The notes beneath the pieces are model-generated. The model was not told the DNA's origin, made no database searches, and worked only from the letters and a program-made list of their open reading frames with translations. From Asticcacaulis solisilvae (GTDB taxonomy: Bacteria; Pseudomonadota; Alphaproteobacteria; Caulobacterales; Caulobacteraceae): a DNA stretch of 64,000 nt. This document shows positions 17,863 through 26,521 of this stretch, one piece after another. The DNA is taken from assembly GCF_017875235.1 (NCBI RefSeq), contig NZ_JAGGMI010000008.1:124001-188000 (forward strand), given 5' to 3'. The position numbers and the translations under genes were made by a program. The first letter of the stretch is position 1. Each line of letters starts with the position of its first letter.

Positions 17863-18082
17863 CCACCGTGCCAGGCGCAAAACCCGGCCAACCGTTAGTG
17901 TTAACGTCACACTTACGATTTCTTCACTTTCGTAAGCGGGCCGCCGTCACGAATTTTAATGCGTACACCATTAAACACAACAACGGGGAACGGCGCCCCA
18001 TAAGCGCGTTCCTATAATCCGCACATAGTACTGCGTTGCGTTGCCTGCAGAGCGATTCAACCGCTGCCACCTGGAGATACAA

Positions 18083-18634
18083 ATGAGCTCTTATTTCTTC
18101 CCTCAAATCGAGGGTCAGAAGACCGACGACGACATCACGGGCACCACCGGCGCCGATTCGATCCGCGCCAAGGCCGGCGCCGACATCATTAACGGCGGCA
18201 CGGGCGAGGACTTCATCACCGGCGACGCCGGCAATGACAACATCACCGCCGGCAAAGGCAATGACCGCGTGGCCGGCAACGACGGCGACGACATCATCTA
18301 CGCCCGCGCGGGCGACGATATCGTACTGGGCGGCGCTGGCGACGACCGTATCATGGGCGATGCCGGCAATGACTGGATCTGGGGCGGCACGGGCAACGAC
18401 CTGCTGGCCGGCGGCGCCGACATGGACACCTTCCTGTTCGACTTCGGCGACGGCGACGACAAGATCGTCGACTTCGTCTCGGGCACCGACCATATCGACC
18501 TGTCGGCCACCGGCCTGTCCTTCGGCGACCTGGTCGTCACAAGCGGCGCCAGCGGCACGACCGTCACCTACGGTTCGGACACCATCTTCCTGAAGGGCGT
18601 GGCTTCGGTCAGCGCTTCGGACTTCGTGTTCTAA
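18083..18634 (+). CDS. Small RTX calcium-binding protein
   Basis: A 183-residue acidic protein starting at 18083 after a GGAG ribosome site. Residues 20-125 are glycine/aspartate nonapeptide repeats of the GGxGxDxxx type, which form a calcium-filled parallel beta roll. The C-terminal 55 residues (from DTFLFDFGDGDD) resemble the terminal capping region of RTX proteins, where the type I secretion signal lies. There is no N-terminal signal peptide, so export by an ABC (HlyBD/TolC) system is likely; those genes are not in the window. It lacks any enzymatic domain. Its own terminator follows at 18661. Confidence 0.88.
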   Translation: MSSYFFPQIEGQKTDDDITGTTGADSIRAKAGADIINGGTGEDFITGDAGNDNITAGKGNDRVAGNDGDDIIYARAGDDIVLGGAGDDRIMGDAGNDWIWGGTGNDLLAGGADMDTFLFDFGDGDDKIVDFVSGTDHIDLSATGLSFGDLVVTSGASGTTVTYGSDTIFLKGVASVSASDFVF

Positions 18635-18660
18635 GCTATCACGCACCGCCAGACTACAGG

Positions 18661-18687
18661 ACGGGGAGCCGCAAGGCTCCCCGTTTT
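18661..18687 (+). terminator. Intrinsic terminator of the small RTX gene
   Basis: A perfect 10-bp stem, ACGGGGAGCC (18661-18670) and GGCTCCCCGT (18675-18684), closes a GCAA tetraloop and is followed by a T-rich run (TTTTCTTT). It lies 27 bp after the RTX stop codon and is a strong Rho-independent terminator. Confidence 0.9.
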
Positions 18688-18704
18688 CTTTAAAGGATCT
18701 CCAA

Positions 18705-19055
18705 ATGTCCTCAGAAAACAAGGCCGTACTGGAAAGCGCCAATGCCGCCATCACCGCCGGCGACACCGAAGGATTTCTGGCGCACTGCACCGAAGACATC
18801 GTGTGGACGGCGGTCGGGGAGATGACTCTGAACGGCAAGGACGCCGTCCGCGAATGGATGGCCGACGCCTACGCGACGCCGCCCAAATTCAGCGTCACCC
18901 GGCTTATCGGCGAAGACGACTATGTAACCGCGCTCGGTGAAATCACCAGCCGGGACGACAATGGTCGGCCGGTGCCCAACCTCTATTGCGACGTCTGGCG
19001 CTTTCGCGACGGCAGGATGGCCGAGTTGAAGGCGTTCGTCATTCCGACCAAGTGA
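18705..19055 (+). CDS. SnoaL/NTF2-like protein
   Basis: A 116-residue single-domain protein with the cone-shaped NTF2/SnoaL pattern: an N-terminal helix pair (ESANAAITAGDTEGFLAH), then DIVWTAVGEM, and a beta-sheet ending CDVWRFRDGRMAELKAF. Such proteins act as small isomerases, cyclases, hydrolases or simply bind ligands. The usual pocket residues (tryptophan, aspartate) are present, but the substrate cannot be told. An AAAGGA ribosome site precedes the start. It sits just after the RTX terminator and is transcribed separately. Confidence 0.8.
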   Translation: MSSENKAVLESANAAITAGDTEGFLAHCTEDIVWTAVGEMTLNGKDAVREWMADAYATPPKFSVTRLIGEDDYVTALGEITSRDDNGRPVPNLYCDVWRFRDGRMAELKAFVIPTK

Positions 19056-19068
19056 CCGTGGCGATGCG

Positions 19069-19200
19069 TCAGGTCACAAGCGCCGTCGCGAACCACAGGA
19101 GCGGCGCCTGGCCTTGGAAGTCGCCGGTCTAGCGGGGCCGGTCCAGATAGTCGTCCGGCTTGTCCTGGTCCAGCACCATATTCCTCCGGATCAAGGGCAT
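19069..19200 (-). pseudogene. Small ORF interrupted by an in-frame amber codon
   Basis: In the 367-bp gap before the KaiC-like gene, the minus strand has an ATG at 19200 after a GGAGGG ribosome site. It reads 23 residues ending YLDRPR, then TAG (19131-19129), then continues in the same frame for 19 residues (GDFQGQAPLLWFAT and so on) to TGA at 19069. A single TGG-to-TAG change would explain the break and restore a 43-residue protein with a hydrophobic C-terminal half. I do not recognise the family. It may be a recent pseudogene, a shortened real peptide, or chance. The rest of the gap holds the presumed promoter of the KaiC-like gene. Confidence 0.4.
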
Positions 19201-19422
19201 GCTTTCCCTCCTCTGTCCCGCGCTCCACTGCCCGAAGTCGTTTTTGAGGGAAGACTGCACGAGACCACCGATTTACCAAGCGTCAACTTGTTGAAGGTCC
19301 CTGTCGTCGGCTTTGCTATGCAAATGGCGGAAGGCGCACCCTGCCCCACATTCCGAATTGCTTTTTTCAATGAACCCTGCGACCGGTTAGGGATTACAGT
19401 AAAAAATGGCGTCGAGGGATTG

Positions 19423-20916
19423 ATGCGGAGCGATACGAACGTCGGGACGGGCATAGCCGAGCTTGACGATGTGCTGGGCGGTGGCCTGATCGGCAAACGT
19501 GTATATTTGATCCAGGGCGCGCCTGGCTGCGGCAAGACCACGCTTGCCCTGCAATTCCTGCTCGAAGGCGTTCGCAACGGTGAGACCGTCCTCTACGTCA
19601 CCCTGGCCGAATCGCAGGACGAACTGAAGGCCAATGCCGCCTCGCACGGCTGGAGCCTCGACCACGTCCATTTCTGCGAACTGATCGCCAACGAACTGGA
19701 CCAGGGCTCAGACCAGAAATACACCATGTTCCACCCGGCCGAGGTCGAGTTGGACGAGACCACCAAGACGGTCATTGCCCATATCGAAAAGCTGAACCCC
19801 TCGCGCGTCGTCATCGACTCCATGGCGGAAATCAAGCTTTTGTCACAAAACACCCTGCGCTACCGCCGCGAGGTGCTGGCGCTCAAGACCTTCTTCCAGG
19901 GACGCAACTGTACCACCCTGTTCCTCGACGACAAGACCGCCAGCGACGAGGAGGACCGCCAGCTTCAGTCGATCGCGCATGGCGTCTTCAACCTGGAACA
20001 GTTGGCGCCCGAATACGGCGCCGAACGCAGACGTCTCAGGGTCACAAAGTTCCGCGGCCGCAAATATCGCGGCGGCTATCACGACTTCGCCATCTCGCGT
20101 GGCGGCCTGTCGATTTTTCCGCGGCTGGTGGCGGGCGAGCACGTCCGCGGCCAGGACGTGCGTCAGCTGTCGTCCGGCCTGCCGGAACTCGACAAGCTCC
20201 TGGGCGGCGGCATCGAACTGGGAACCAGCCTCCTGCTTCTGGGACCGGCGGGCGCAGGCAAGTCGAGCCTGGGCCTGCAACTGGCGCTTAACGCCGCGCT
20301 CGGGGGGGAACGCGCCGCCATTTTTACCTTTGACGAGAGGCTCGAGACCATCCGCCAGCGTGCCAGCGGCATCGGCCAGCAACTGGACGTACAGATCGAT
20401 AAGGGGCTGGTCAGCATACAGACCGTCGATCCCGCCGAGCTGTCGCCGGGCCAGTTCGCCCATATCGTCCGCGCCGCCGCCGAAGGCCGCGACGGCCAGA
20501 GTCCGGCGCGCGTCGTCATGATCGACAGCCTGAACGGCTATCTCAACGCCATGCCGGAAGAAAAGTTCCTGACGGCGCAGTTGCACGAACTGCTTACCTA
20601 TCTCGGTCACCTCAACGTTGTCACCATCCTCGTCGTCGCCCAACATGGGCTTCTCGGCAATGCCATGCAGGCCCCCCTCGACACCAGCTACCTGGCCGAT
20701 GGCGTCATCCTGTTCCGCTATTTCGAAGCGCACGGCGAAGTCCGGCAGACGATCGCCGTCGTCAAGAAGCGGACAGGCCATCACGAACGCTCGATCCGCG
20801 AGTTCAAGATGGACAAAAACGGCATCCGGGTCGGCGCGCCACTGAAGGATTTCCAGGGCGTCCTGACCGGTACGCCGATCTATCGTGGCGGGACATCGGA
20901 CCTGATCGCCAAATGA
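19423..20916 (+). CDS. KaiC-like double RecA-type ATPase
   Basis: A 497-residue protein with two KaiC/RadA-like ATPase domains. Walker A motifs are at residues 32-40 (GAPGCGKTT) and 274-282 (GPAGAGKSS), with Walker B near VVIDSM (129-134) and VVMIDS in the second half. The start at 19423 after GAGGGA is preferred over an upstream extension with no ribosome site. No KaiA or KaiB is encoded nearby, so this is not a complete clock; such KaiC homologues occur in many proteobacteria beside sensor kinases. Its stop overlaps the hybrid kinase start by 4 bp, implying the ATPase and kinase act in one pathway. Confidence 0.9.
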   Translation: MRSDTNVGTGIAELDDVLGGGLIGKRVYLIQGAPGCGKTTLALQFLLEGVRNGETVLYVTLAESQDELKANAASHGWSLDHVHFCELIANELDQGSDQKYTMFHPAEVELDETTKTVIAHIEKLNPSRVVIDSMAEIKLLSQNTLRYRREVLALKTFFQGRNCTTLFLDDKTASDEEDRQLQSIAHGVFNLEQLAPEYGAERRRLRVTKFRGRKYRGGYHDFAISRGGLSIFPRLVAGEHVRGQDVRQLSSGLPELDKLLGGGIELGTSLLLLGPAGAGKSSLGLQLALNAALGGERAAIFTFDERLETIRQRASGIGQQLDVQIDKGLVSIQTVDPAELSPGQFAHIVRAAAEGRDGQSPARVVMIDSLNGYLNAMPEEKFLTAQLHELLTYLGHLNVVTILVVAQHGLLGNAMQAPLDTSYLADGVILFRYFEAHGEVRQTIAVVKKRTGHHERSIREFKMDKNGIRVGAPLKDFQGVLTGTPIYRGGTSDLIAK

Positions 20917-22508
20917 CGCAGGCTCCACCCCTTACTGCCGACCGGCGATCTCTTGTCCTCATCCTGGCGCCGACAACACGCGATGGCGAGACGACGCGGC
21001 AGATCCTGGCCGACAATGGCATTGACGCCGAGGTTTGCCCCAGCATTGGTGACCTATGTCAAGGCATCATCGCCGGGGCCGACGCAGCGGTCATCACCCA
21101 GGAAGCCGTATTGGCGAATCGCGAAGCGCTTGGCCGCGCCCTGGCCGTTCAACCTTCATGGTCGGACTTTCCGCTGATCGTGCTGACACCGTCAACGCTC
21201 CAATCGGGCGACACCCTCGCCGCGCTGCAAAGCGTCGGCAACATGACCCTGGTGACGCGGCCGATCTACATTGCCACACTGCTATCGTCGGTGCGCTCGG
21301 CCTTGCGCGACCGCCATCGCCAGTACCGCCAGCGCGATAACGAAGAAGCCTTGCGCCGGGCGGTAGCCGCCGCCGAGGCTGCCAATGTCGCCAAGACCGA
21401 ATTCCTGGCCAATATGAGCCACGAGATCCGCACGCCAATGAACGCGGTCATCGGCCTGTCGCACATCCTGGCCAATTCCAACCCGCTGACTGACAGGCAG
21501 GCGCAGTTCATCAAGACCCTGCACATGAGCGCCGAGCAATTGCTGGCGCTGATCAACGACCTGCTGGACATTTCGAAGATCGAGGCGCGCGCCATCGAGC
21601 TCGAAGCGATCGAATTTTCGCCCCGTGCCATTGTCAGCGAGGTCGCCAGCATGATCGAGGTCCAGGCGCGCGAAAAAGGCTTGTGGCTCGACTGCGACTG
21701 TAGCAGCGTCGGCGATGCCCAGGTCGTGGGCGACCCGACCCGTCTGCGCCAGGTGCTTTTGAACCTGTGCACCAACGCGTTGAAATTCACGTCGTCGGGC
21801 GGGATCACCATTACGTGCGGCAAGGCGTCACGGATGGACGGGCCGGAAATGCTGGAAATCACGGTCAGCGACACTGGCGTCGGCATCGCACCGCAGAAAC
21901 TCGCCACCATCTTCGAGAAGTTCGTCCAGGCCGACACCAGCGTCACGCGCAAGTACGGCGGGACGGGCCTGGGCCTGGCCATCTCCAAGACGCTGATCGA
22001 CATCATGGGCGGAACGATCAATGTCGAAAGCGTGGAGGGCCAGGGTTCGCGCTTCAGCGTGCGCCTGCCGCTGCGGCCCGCCGCGCCGGCGCCGGACGCC
22101 GCCCCCGCCGAGGTGCCGGACGCGATCGACGCGCGCGGCCAGAAGATCCTGCTGGTCGAGGATTCGCCAGCGAATGTCGTGGTGGCGTCGCACCTGCTTG
22201 AGGACTACGGCTATGGCGTCGACGTCGCCGAACACGGTGCGGCGGCCCTGAGCAAGCTTCAGACAGGCACGGCCTATTTCGCGATCCTGATGGACGTCCA
22301 GATGCCGGTGATGGACGGGCTTGAATGCACGCGCCGCATCCGCCAAGACGAGGCGGACCACGGCAAGCGGCACATGCCAATCATCGGCATGACGGCGCAC
22401 GCCCAGGCCTCTGATCGCGAAAAATGCTTCGCGGCGGGCATGGACGCCTACCTTCCCAAGCCCTTCGACCCCCGCGACCTGCGCAAGCTTCTGGTCGAGA
22501 TGGGGTGA
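20913..22508 (+). CDS. Hybrid histidine kinase with N-terminal pseudo-receiver
   Basis: A 531-residue soluble protein. Residues 12-130 look like a receiver fold, but the phospho-acceptor position reads AAVITQE and lacks aspartate, so it is a pseudo-receiver. A helical linker leads to HisKA with H170 in [15 protein letters not shown], an HATPase_c domain (about 275-390, with NLCTNALKF and GTGLGLAIS) and a C-terminal receiver (about 410-531, acceptor in ILMDVQMP). There is no membrane segment. Coupling to the KaiC-like gene suggests the pseudo-receiver reads the ATPase state, loosely like KaiC-SasA signalling; this is inference. No separate output regulator lies next to it. Confidence 0.88.
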   Translation: MTQAPPLTADRRSLVLILAPTTRDGETTRQILADNGIDAEVCPSIGDLCQGIIAGADAAVITQEAVLANREALGRALAVQPSWSDFPLIVLTPSTLQSGDTLAALQSVGNMTLVTRPIYIATLLSSVRSALRDRHRQYRQRDNEEALRRAVAAAEAANVAKTEFLANMSHEIRTPMNAVIGLSHILANSNPLTDRQAQFIKTLHMSAEQLLALINDLLDISKIEARAIELEAIEFSPRAIVSEVASMIEVQAREKGLWLDCDCSSVGDAQVVGDPTRLRQVLLNLCTNALKFTSSGGITITCGKASRMDGPEMLEITVSDTGVGIAPQKLATIFEKFVQADTSVTRKYGGTGLGLAISKTLIDIMGGTINVESVEGQGSRFSVRLPLRPAAPAPDAAPAEVPDAIDARGQKILLVEDSPANVVVASHLLEDYGYGVDVAEHGAAALSKLQTGTAYFAILMDVQMPVMDGLECTRRIRQDEADHGKRHMPIIGMTAHAQASDREKCFAAGMDAYLPKPFDPRDLRKLLVEMG

Positions 22509-22650
22509 GCGGACCCCTTTTGTCGCCTTCGGCTACCTGTAATTGTAGACACCTGACGACTGCCATGACCATATTTGTTTCTCTGTAGTAGTCATTACCG
22601 GTCTCAACCTAATATTTGGTGCAAAGTTTAATGCCCCACGTCCTGCAAAG

Positions 22651-23433
22651 ATGATGTCCCCGCTTGTTTTCCAAACAGCGGCCTTAGCTCGACACGAGTT
22701 GCAACCATTGGTCCCGCTCTTCCTCAATCTTTGTAAAAGCCACAAGGGCATCGAATTTTTTGGCGTCTCCGGCTCCCATGGACGCGGCGAAGGAACACCC
22801 ACGTCTGACATCGACTTGGCGATCGTTGGCGCACTGTCGGCGAGCGACTTCGAAGATATCCGATGCCTCATCGCTTCCCTAGCGAACAATTTACCGATAA
22901 AGATTCACTATTGGTCAACGGACTCTGACCTGATTCCATACAATACATTATTTCATCTGTTTGAAATTTACTCACTCGCATTCATATGCGGAGACTTAGA
23001 AAAGTATGTTATATACAAAATAAAATCGAAGAATTATATTAAATCCTTTCGCCCATCGTTGTTTTTTGACTTATATGAGAATGACGAATTGAACAATAAG
23101 CAGAAATATAATATAAAAAGCCGCTTAAATTACTTTAAATTTGGCAGAGGCGCACCTCATCAGATTGTCTTTTTGAAACTATTGAAATTATCCATGTCGA
23201 GCAGAGGGATGTTGTTTTTGGAAGATACAGCGCTCTTATATAAACATAGCAATGTAATATCCAAAAAAATATTGAGCATTAGAAATTGCTTTCATCAGGA
23301 AAATTCAATTACCGAAATAGCTATTGAAAAAGCTGAATATTTAAAATCAATAAACTATGAAATTTATAAAAAAATACGCTCAACTTTTTCTACTGACGAC
23401 TTGATCAACAATAATTGCCGCCATAGACCCTAG
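22651..23433 (+). CDS. Nucleotidyltransferase-fold protein
   Basis: A 260-residue protein with an N-terminal DNA-polymerase-beta-type nucleotidyltransferase domain. The signature runs GVSGSHGRGEGTPTSDIDL (38-56): GS motif at 41-42 and metal-binding D53 and D55. A third acidic residue is expected near residues 80-95 but is not certain. The rest (about 100-260) is helical, lysine-rich and AT-rich, with no named domain. Families with this layout include antibiotic nucleotidyltransferases and MNT-type antitoxins that AMPylate a partner. The 3' end overlaps the convergent RelA/SpoT gene by 54 bp. Start may be 22651 or 22654; the ribosome site is weak. Being in the same AT-rich island suggests, but does not prove, a shared function. 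Confidence 0.75.
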   Translation: MMSPLVFQTAALARHELQPLVPLFLNLCKSHKGIEFFGVSGSHGRGEGTPTSDIDLAIVGALSASDFEDIRCLIASLANNLPIKIHYWSTDSDLIPYNTLFHLFEIYSLAFICGDLEKYVIYKIKSKNYIKSFRPSLFFDLYENDELNNKQKYNIKSRLNYFKFGRGAPHQIVFLKLLKLSMSSRGMLFLEDTALLYKHSNVISKKILSIRNCFHQENSITEIAIEKAEYLKSINYEIYKKIRSTFSTDDLINNNCRHRP

Positions 23434-24192
23434 ACTTATATAGTTTACAAAATCATGAGGCACTTGCCGTGGGTCAGCTTTATAAACGATTCTGTGATCT
23501 AGGATGCCTATAGCTTCTCGAACTGCCGTTATAATTTGCACCTCGGCGGGAAAGCCATCAGCATCCACAATTATAAAGTGAATTCCATTATAAGGTCTGA
23601 CACTTGGAATAGAAATGGGATTCAGATAGTAGTTCTTGCAAAGCACAATCTCGTCAAAGAAATTGTCCCACAACTCCCAACACAATCTGATTAAAGAACT
23701 GATATCGGAGGCAACAAACCTAAAACGAACCAAATCCCTATAATCAGTATTTATCCGATGGGCGGCGGTTGGCATCGGCTTGCGGTTATCAATTATCGAC
23801 TTCTGCAGAGAAGGAATTTCTTTGACATTACCGTAGAAAATTGGCCGGACCGTCTCATGAAGTGAAGCAGTGAAGTTACCGAGGCGATACTCGAAATCAT
23901 GGAAACGACCCTGCAGAAAAGGGCGGTCACTTGCCAACATGCTCAAATCAGAGCGAATTTTAGTCGATTTTGGCTCTTTTTCTGCAACCCTTACAAGTAC
24001 CCTCTGCAATCTTTTTTGAGCATGCAGCGCCTCAAGCTCAACTCCCTTATCGAAAAGAAGACAAGCCGTATCAATATCATCCCATTTTTGGAATATTCCC
24101 TCACTCCTCGCGATATACAGATCCGACCACATCTTATTATAATCTGGAAAATTATTCAAAAGATAGGCATGAATATCAGAGCATTTTACCAT
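23380..24192 (-). CDS. RelA/SpoT synthetase-domain protein
   Basis: A 270-residue protein whose C-terminal part (about 140-245) matches the RelA/SpoT nucleotide pyrophosphokinase domain. D153 (DYRDLVRFR) fits the metal-binding aspartate, Y201 and H205 (PYNGIH) the guanine-stacking and pocket residues, and E217 (EVQI) the catalytic glutamate; H233/Y237 complete the DHRIVYK ending. It has no hydrolase, TGS or ACT domain. The N-terminal 130 residues are helical and unassigned. Small synthetases of this kind make (p)ppGpp or, in toxSAS/CapRel types, toxic (pp)pApp or tRNA pyrophosphorylation. The start lies one nucleotide after the TIR gene stop, so they are co-translated. Product and target are unknown. 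Confidence 0.82.
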   Translation of the reverse strand: MVKCSDIHAYLLNNFPDYNKMWSDLYIARSEGIFQKWDDIDTACLLFDKGVELEALHAQKRLQRVLVRVAEKEPKSTKIRSDLSMLASDRPFLQGRFHDFEYRLGNFTASLHETVRPIFYGNVKEIPSLQKSIIDNRKPMPTAAHRINTDYRDLVRFRFVASDISSLIRLCWELWDNFFDEIVLCKNYYLNPISIPSVRPYNGIHFIIVDADGFPAEVQIITAVREAIGILDHRIVYKADPRQVPHDFVNYISLGSMAAIIVDQVVSRKS

Positions 24193-24193
24193 T

Positions 24194-25102
24194 TTATGAT
24201 TTTATCAGCTTATTTCTATGCATTGCGATTTGAACATCTTTAATTATACATACAGATGTTCGCTTTACCCCGGTAGACGTCAACTCTAGAAGTTCCTGAT
24301 GCGCTAAATCTTTTACTCGGTAAAAAAATTCGTCATCAGACATATCTGAAAAATCTTCAATTAGTACCATACCTTTCAGTGAATCAATTGTAATTTCCCC
24401 CCCCAGGGGACGCTCATATGCCGTCTTTAATATTATCTTTTGGGTATTAGTTAAAGAATGAAACTTGGAAACAATTGACACCTCAACCTTTGGGTCAAGC
24501 TTCCCTTTTAGGTCTTCGGGCGATATAGGCTTCGACCTAGCTACACTGGTAAATGAATCCTCAAAAACCAATGACACTTGCGACGATCTCCGCTCTATCC
24601 TTCCGGCCAACTCCTCTATGGTCGATTTGCTTTTCGGATTTTCTACTGAAAACGGATGCATGCCCCTCATGTCATAAAATTGACGTTGCGCAAGGTCGCC
24701 AAGCATAGGATTTGAGTCGACCACATCGTGTTCGCTGGATATATACTGGTCAAATTCAACATCTTTCCTGTAATAAATCGGCAGTATAAGATTGCTAACG
24801 TTGTATGATTTTTCGAGACTTCTAAATTGCATCCACTCTTTATAGCACTCAGAACTCCCAAAATAGCTAGGAGACATAAATGCGACCATAAAAGTGGCCT
24901 CATTCAGGTTTTTTTCAATTACCTTTCTCCAGATTTCACCCCATTCTGTCTGCTCTACATCAATAAAGAAAAGAAATTTGTTGCGGCTAATGACTTTGAG
25001 CGCATTTCTCAGAGAATCAATCAATTTATGAACGTTTTCATCGTCCCACTTGTTGTCGTTGTGCGCATAACTGACGAAAATATTGTGCGTTTTAGATGTC
25101 AT
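24194..25102 (-). CDS. TIR-domain protein with C-terminal helical domain
   Basis: A 302-residue protein beginning at 25102 after AGGGG. Residues 5-150 are a TIR domain: NIFVSYAHND (7-16) in strand A, FFIDVEQTEWGE (45-56), and SPSYFGSSECYKEW (77-90), where E89 is the expected NADase glutamate. Residues 200-302 look like a winged-helix-type domain (SLTNTQKIILKTAYE and following strands). Bacterial TIR proteins cleave NAD+ or make cyclic ADP-ribose signals, mainly in phage defence such as Thoeris and TIR-CBASS. It is the first gene of a two-gene operon with the RelA/SpoT protein. No membrane segment. Catalytic activity is inferred from the retained motif. Confidence 0.88.
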   Translation of the reverse strand: MTSKTHNIFVSYAHNDNKWDDENVHKLIDSLRNALKVISRNKFLFFIDVEQTEWGEIWRKVIEKNLNEATFMVAFMSPSYFGSSECYKEWMQFRSLEKSYNVSNLILPIYYRKDVEFDQYISSEHDVVDSNPMLGDLAQRQFYDMRGMHPFSVENPKSKSTIEELAGRIERRSSQVSLVFEDSFTSVARSKPISPEDLKGKLDPKVEVSIVSKFHSLTNTQKIILKTAYERPLGGEITIDSLKGMVLIEDFSDMSDDEFFYRVKDLAHQELLELTSTGVKRTSVCIIKDVQIAMHRNKLIKS

Positions 25103-25275
25103 ATTTATCCCCTGGCAGTCGCCTCGGCAAAAGCGAGGAAACACACTTTGAAGATAAGCGCATTACGAGAGTAGGTGCAACGGAGAGTTACGAACTACAG
25201 CCTATAGCCACCGCGTCTGTGTCTTGGTGCTGACAGCTTCCAGACTGGCGGTCTCGGCTCTCGGCTTGAAACATC

Positions 25276-25300
25276 CTAGAGCAAAACTATTGATGCTCTA
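25276..25300. repeat. CTAGAGC mini-palindrome at the island edge
   Basis: TAGAGCA (25277-25283) pairs with TGCTCTA (25294-25300) around a 10-nt loop. On the minus strand its outer TAG is the stop codon of the AraC gene. It lies at the right edge of the AT-rich island. Confidence 0.7.
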
Positions 25301-26266
25301 CCCCCGCACCGCCCGGATATCTCCCGGAGCGGCATCAAACCGCCGCCGGAAGGCCCGGTAAAAGGCCGACACGTCGGAAAAGCCGCAGGCAAAGCCGATA
25401 TTGGCCACCGACACGCCGTCGAACGCCGGGTCCAGCAACAGCGCCTTCGCCCGCTCGCAGCGGTACTCGCCCAGGACCTGCGAAAAGGTCGTGCCTGCGC
25501 CCTGCAGCACGTGCTGCACCATCCGCTCCGACACCCCAAGTTCGGCGCCGACCCGCGCCGCCGTCAAGTCCTCCGACCGGCAGTCGCGGCGCATGATCCG
25601 CCGCACGAGGTTCAACCGCGTCTCGCCCGCCACGCCGGCATGACTTTCGTCCTGGCTGCTGGCCGCTCCGAACCCCACCCCGATCAGATAGGCCAGGTGC
25701 GCCGCCGAAGCCGCGGCGAACCCGGGATCGGGCAAGGGCTGGTCGCACAGCAGTTTCGCGTAGGACGCCAGAAACCGAAGGGCCGAGGCCTGGGTATCGA
25801 CCGCCCTGCCCGCCAGGTCTTCCGGCAGCACGCCCCAGCCGTCCGTCCAGCGGCGCGGCAGGGTAATGCCCAGCAGCGTCGCCCCCTGTTCGACCTCGAA
25901 GCGCAAGGACGCATTATGGACGCTGACCGCCGCCGCTCCGGGCGCCAGCACATAGTCACGGCCCATCTGGCGGCCCACGATCGGCGCCGCGCCTAAGTTC
26001 ATCTGTACAAACAGCGCGTCGTCGTCGTGGCGGGCGATGTGCGCCGCCGTCCGCTCGCAGGTAATGCTCATCCCCGACATGACGCCGACGACGATGTCGG
26101 GACTGGCCGACAGGCGCAGCCGCCCGGCGTCGCGCACATCGCCTTTGGCGTACATATCGCACAGGCTTCCGACCACGCCTTCCAGCCGTTCGTGCACGCG
26201 GCGCACCTTCTGGGCCACGCTCAGCTCCGCCAGGTCGTCGGTAATGACTTCGATGGTTTGCAGCAT
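25298..26266 (-). CDS. AraC-family transcriptional regulator
   Basis: A 322-residue regulator. Residues about 20-210 form an AraC_binding-like sensor domain of unknown ligand. Residues about 220-320 carry the two helix-turn-helix motifs of the AraC/XylS family, ending with the characteristic VANIGFACGFSDVSAFYRAF segment. The stop codon TAG is supplied by the CTAGAGC palindrome. It may control neighbouring genes or itself; no clear operon partner exists. The 394-bp region upstream holds a short tandem repeat and a terminator of a small gene on the same strand, so its own promoter should lie within about 150 bp of 26266. Confidence 0.9.
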   Translation of the reverse strand: MLQTIEVITDDLAELSVAQKVRRVHERLEGVVGSLCDMYAKGDVRDAGRLRLSASPDIVVGVMSGMSITCERTAAHIARHDDDALFVQMNLGAAPIVGRQMGRDYVLAPGAAAVSVHNASLRFEVEQGATLLGITLPRRWTDGWGVLPEDLAGRAVDTQASALRFLASYAKLLCDQPLPDPGFAAASAAHLAYLIGVGFGAASSQDESHAGVAGETRLNLVRRIMRRDCRSEDLTAARVGAELGVSERMVQHVLQGAGTTFSQVLGEYRCERAKALLLDPAFDGVSVANIGFACGFSDVSAFYRAFRRRFDAAPGDIRAVRG

Positions 26267-26521
26267 ATCGCCTCCCGGTGGCGTATATTTTCAGCTTAGC
26301 ATAACAAAGGGTCTTGCATAGGGCGCAATGCCATTGCGCCCTATTCATTGAATGCGGTGCAACAAAGGCCAGAATGCACGGCGGGCGCCCTATTGGCCCG
26401 TGACGATTTTATCCAGGCAATTTCACCGGTGCTGGCGGTGGTGGCCGCGCGTTTTGGAGTATCCGTGGCCGTTCCAACCCGGTCCGCGGCCCTGCCCATC
26501 AGGCAAAACCACCACCGCCCG

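Larger units (their letters stand above)
22520..25260. other. AT-rich island with TIR, RelA/SpoT and nucleotidyltransferase genes
   Basis: From about 22520 to 25260 base and codon use turn clearly AT-rich (many AAA, ATA, TTA, AAT codons) against a GC-rich chromosome on both sides. It encodes three proteins: a nucleotidyltransferase on the plus strand, and a TIR-domain protein followed by a RelA/SpoT-domain protein on the minus strand. The right edge abuts a CTAGAGC mini-palindrome at 25277. No integrase, tRNA or att-like repeats were seen. The composition and gene content point to a horizontally acquired defence or toxin-like cassette. Confidence 0.8.

Noticed and set aside
18083..18634. Repetitive DNA suggesting a CRISPR or minisatellite
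   Set aside because: The period is codon-based and encodes RTX nonapeptides. The same holds for 62780-63740. No array of identical direct repeats with unique spacers was found.
19423..22508. A complete KaiABC circadian clock
   Set aside because: Only a KaiC-like ATPase and a kinase are present; no kaiA or kaiB.
22520..25260. A full CBASS, Thoeris or toxSAS locus
   Set aside because: No CD-NTase signature in the nucleotidyltransferase beyond the generic fold, no ThsA, and no recognisable toxSAS antitoxin pair on the same strand. It is described as a candidate only.
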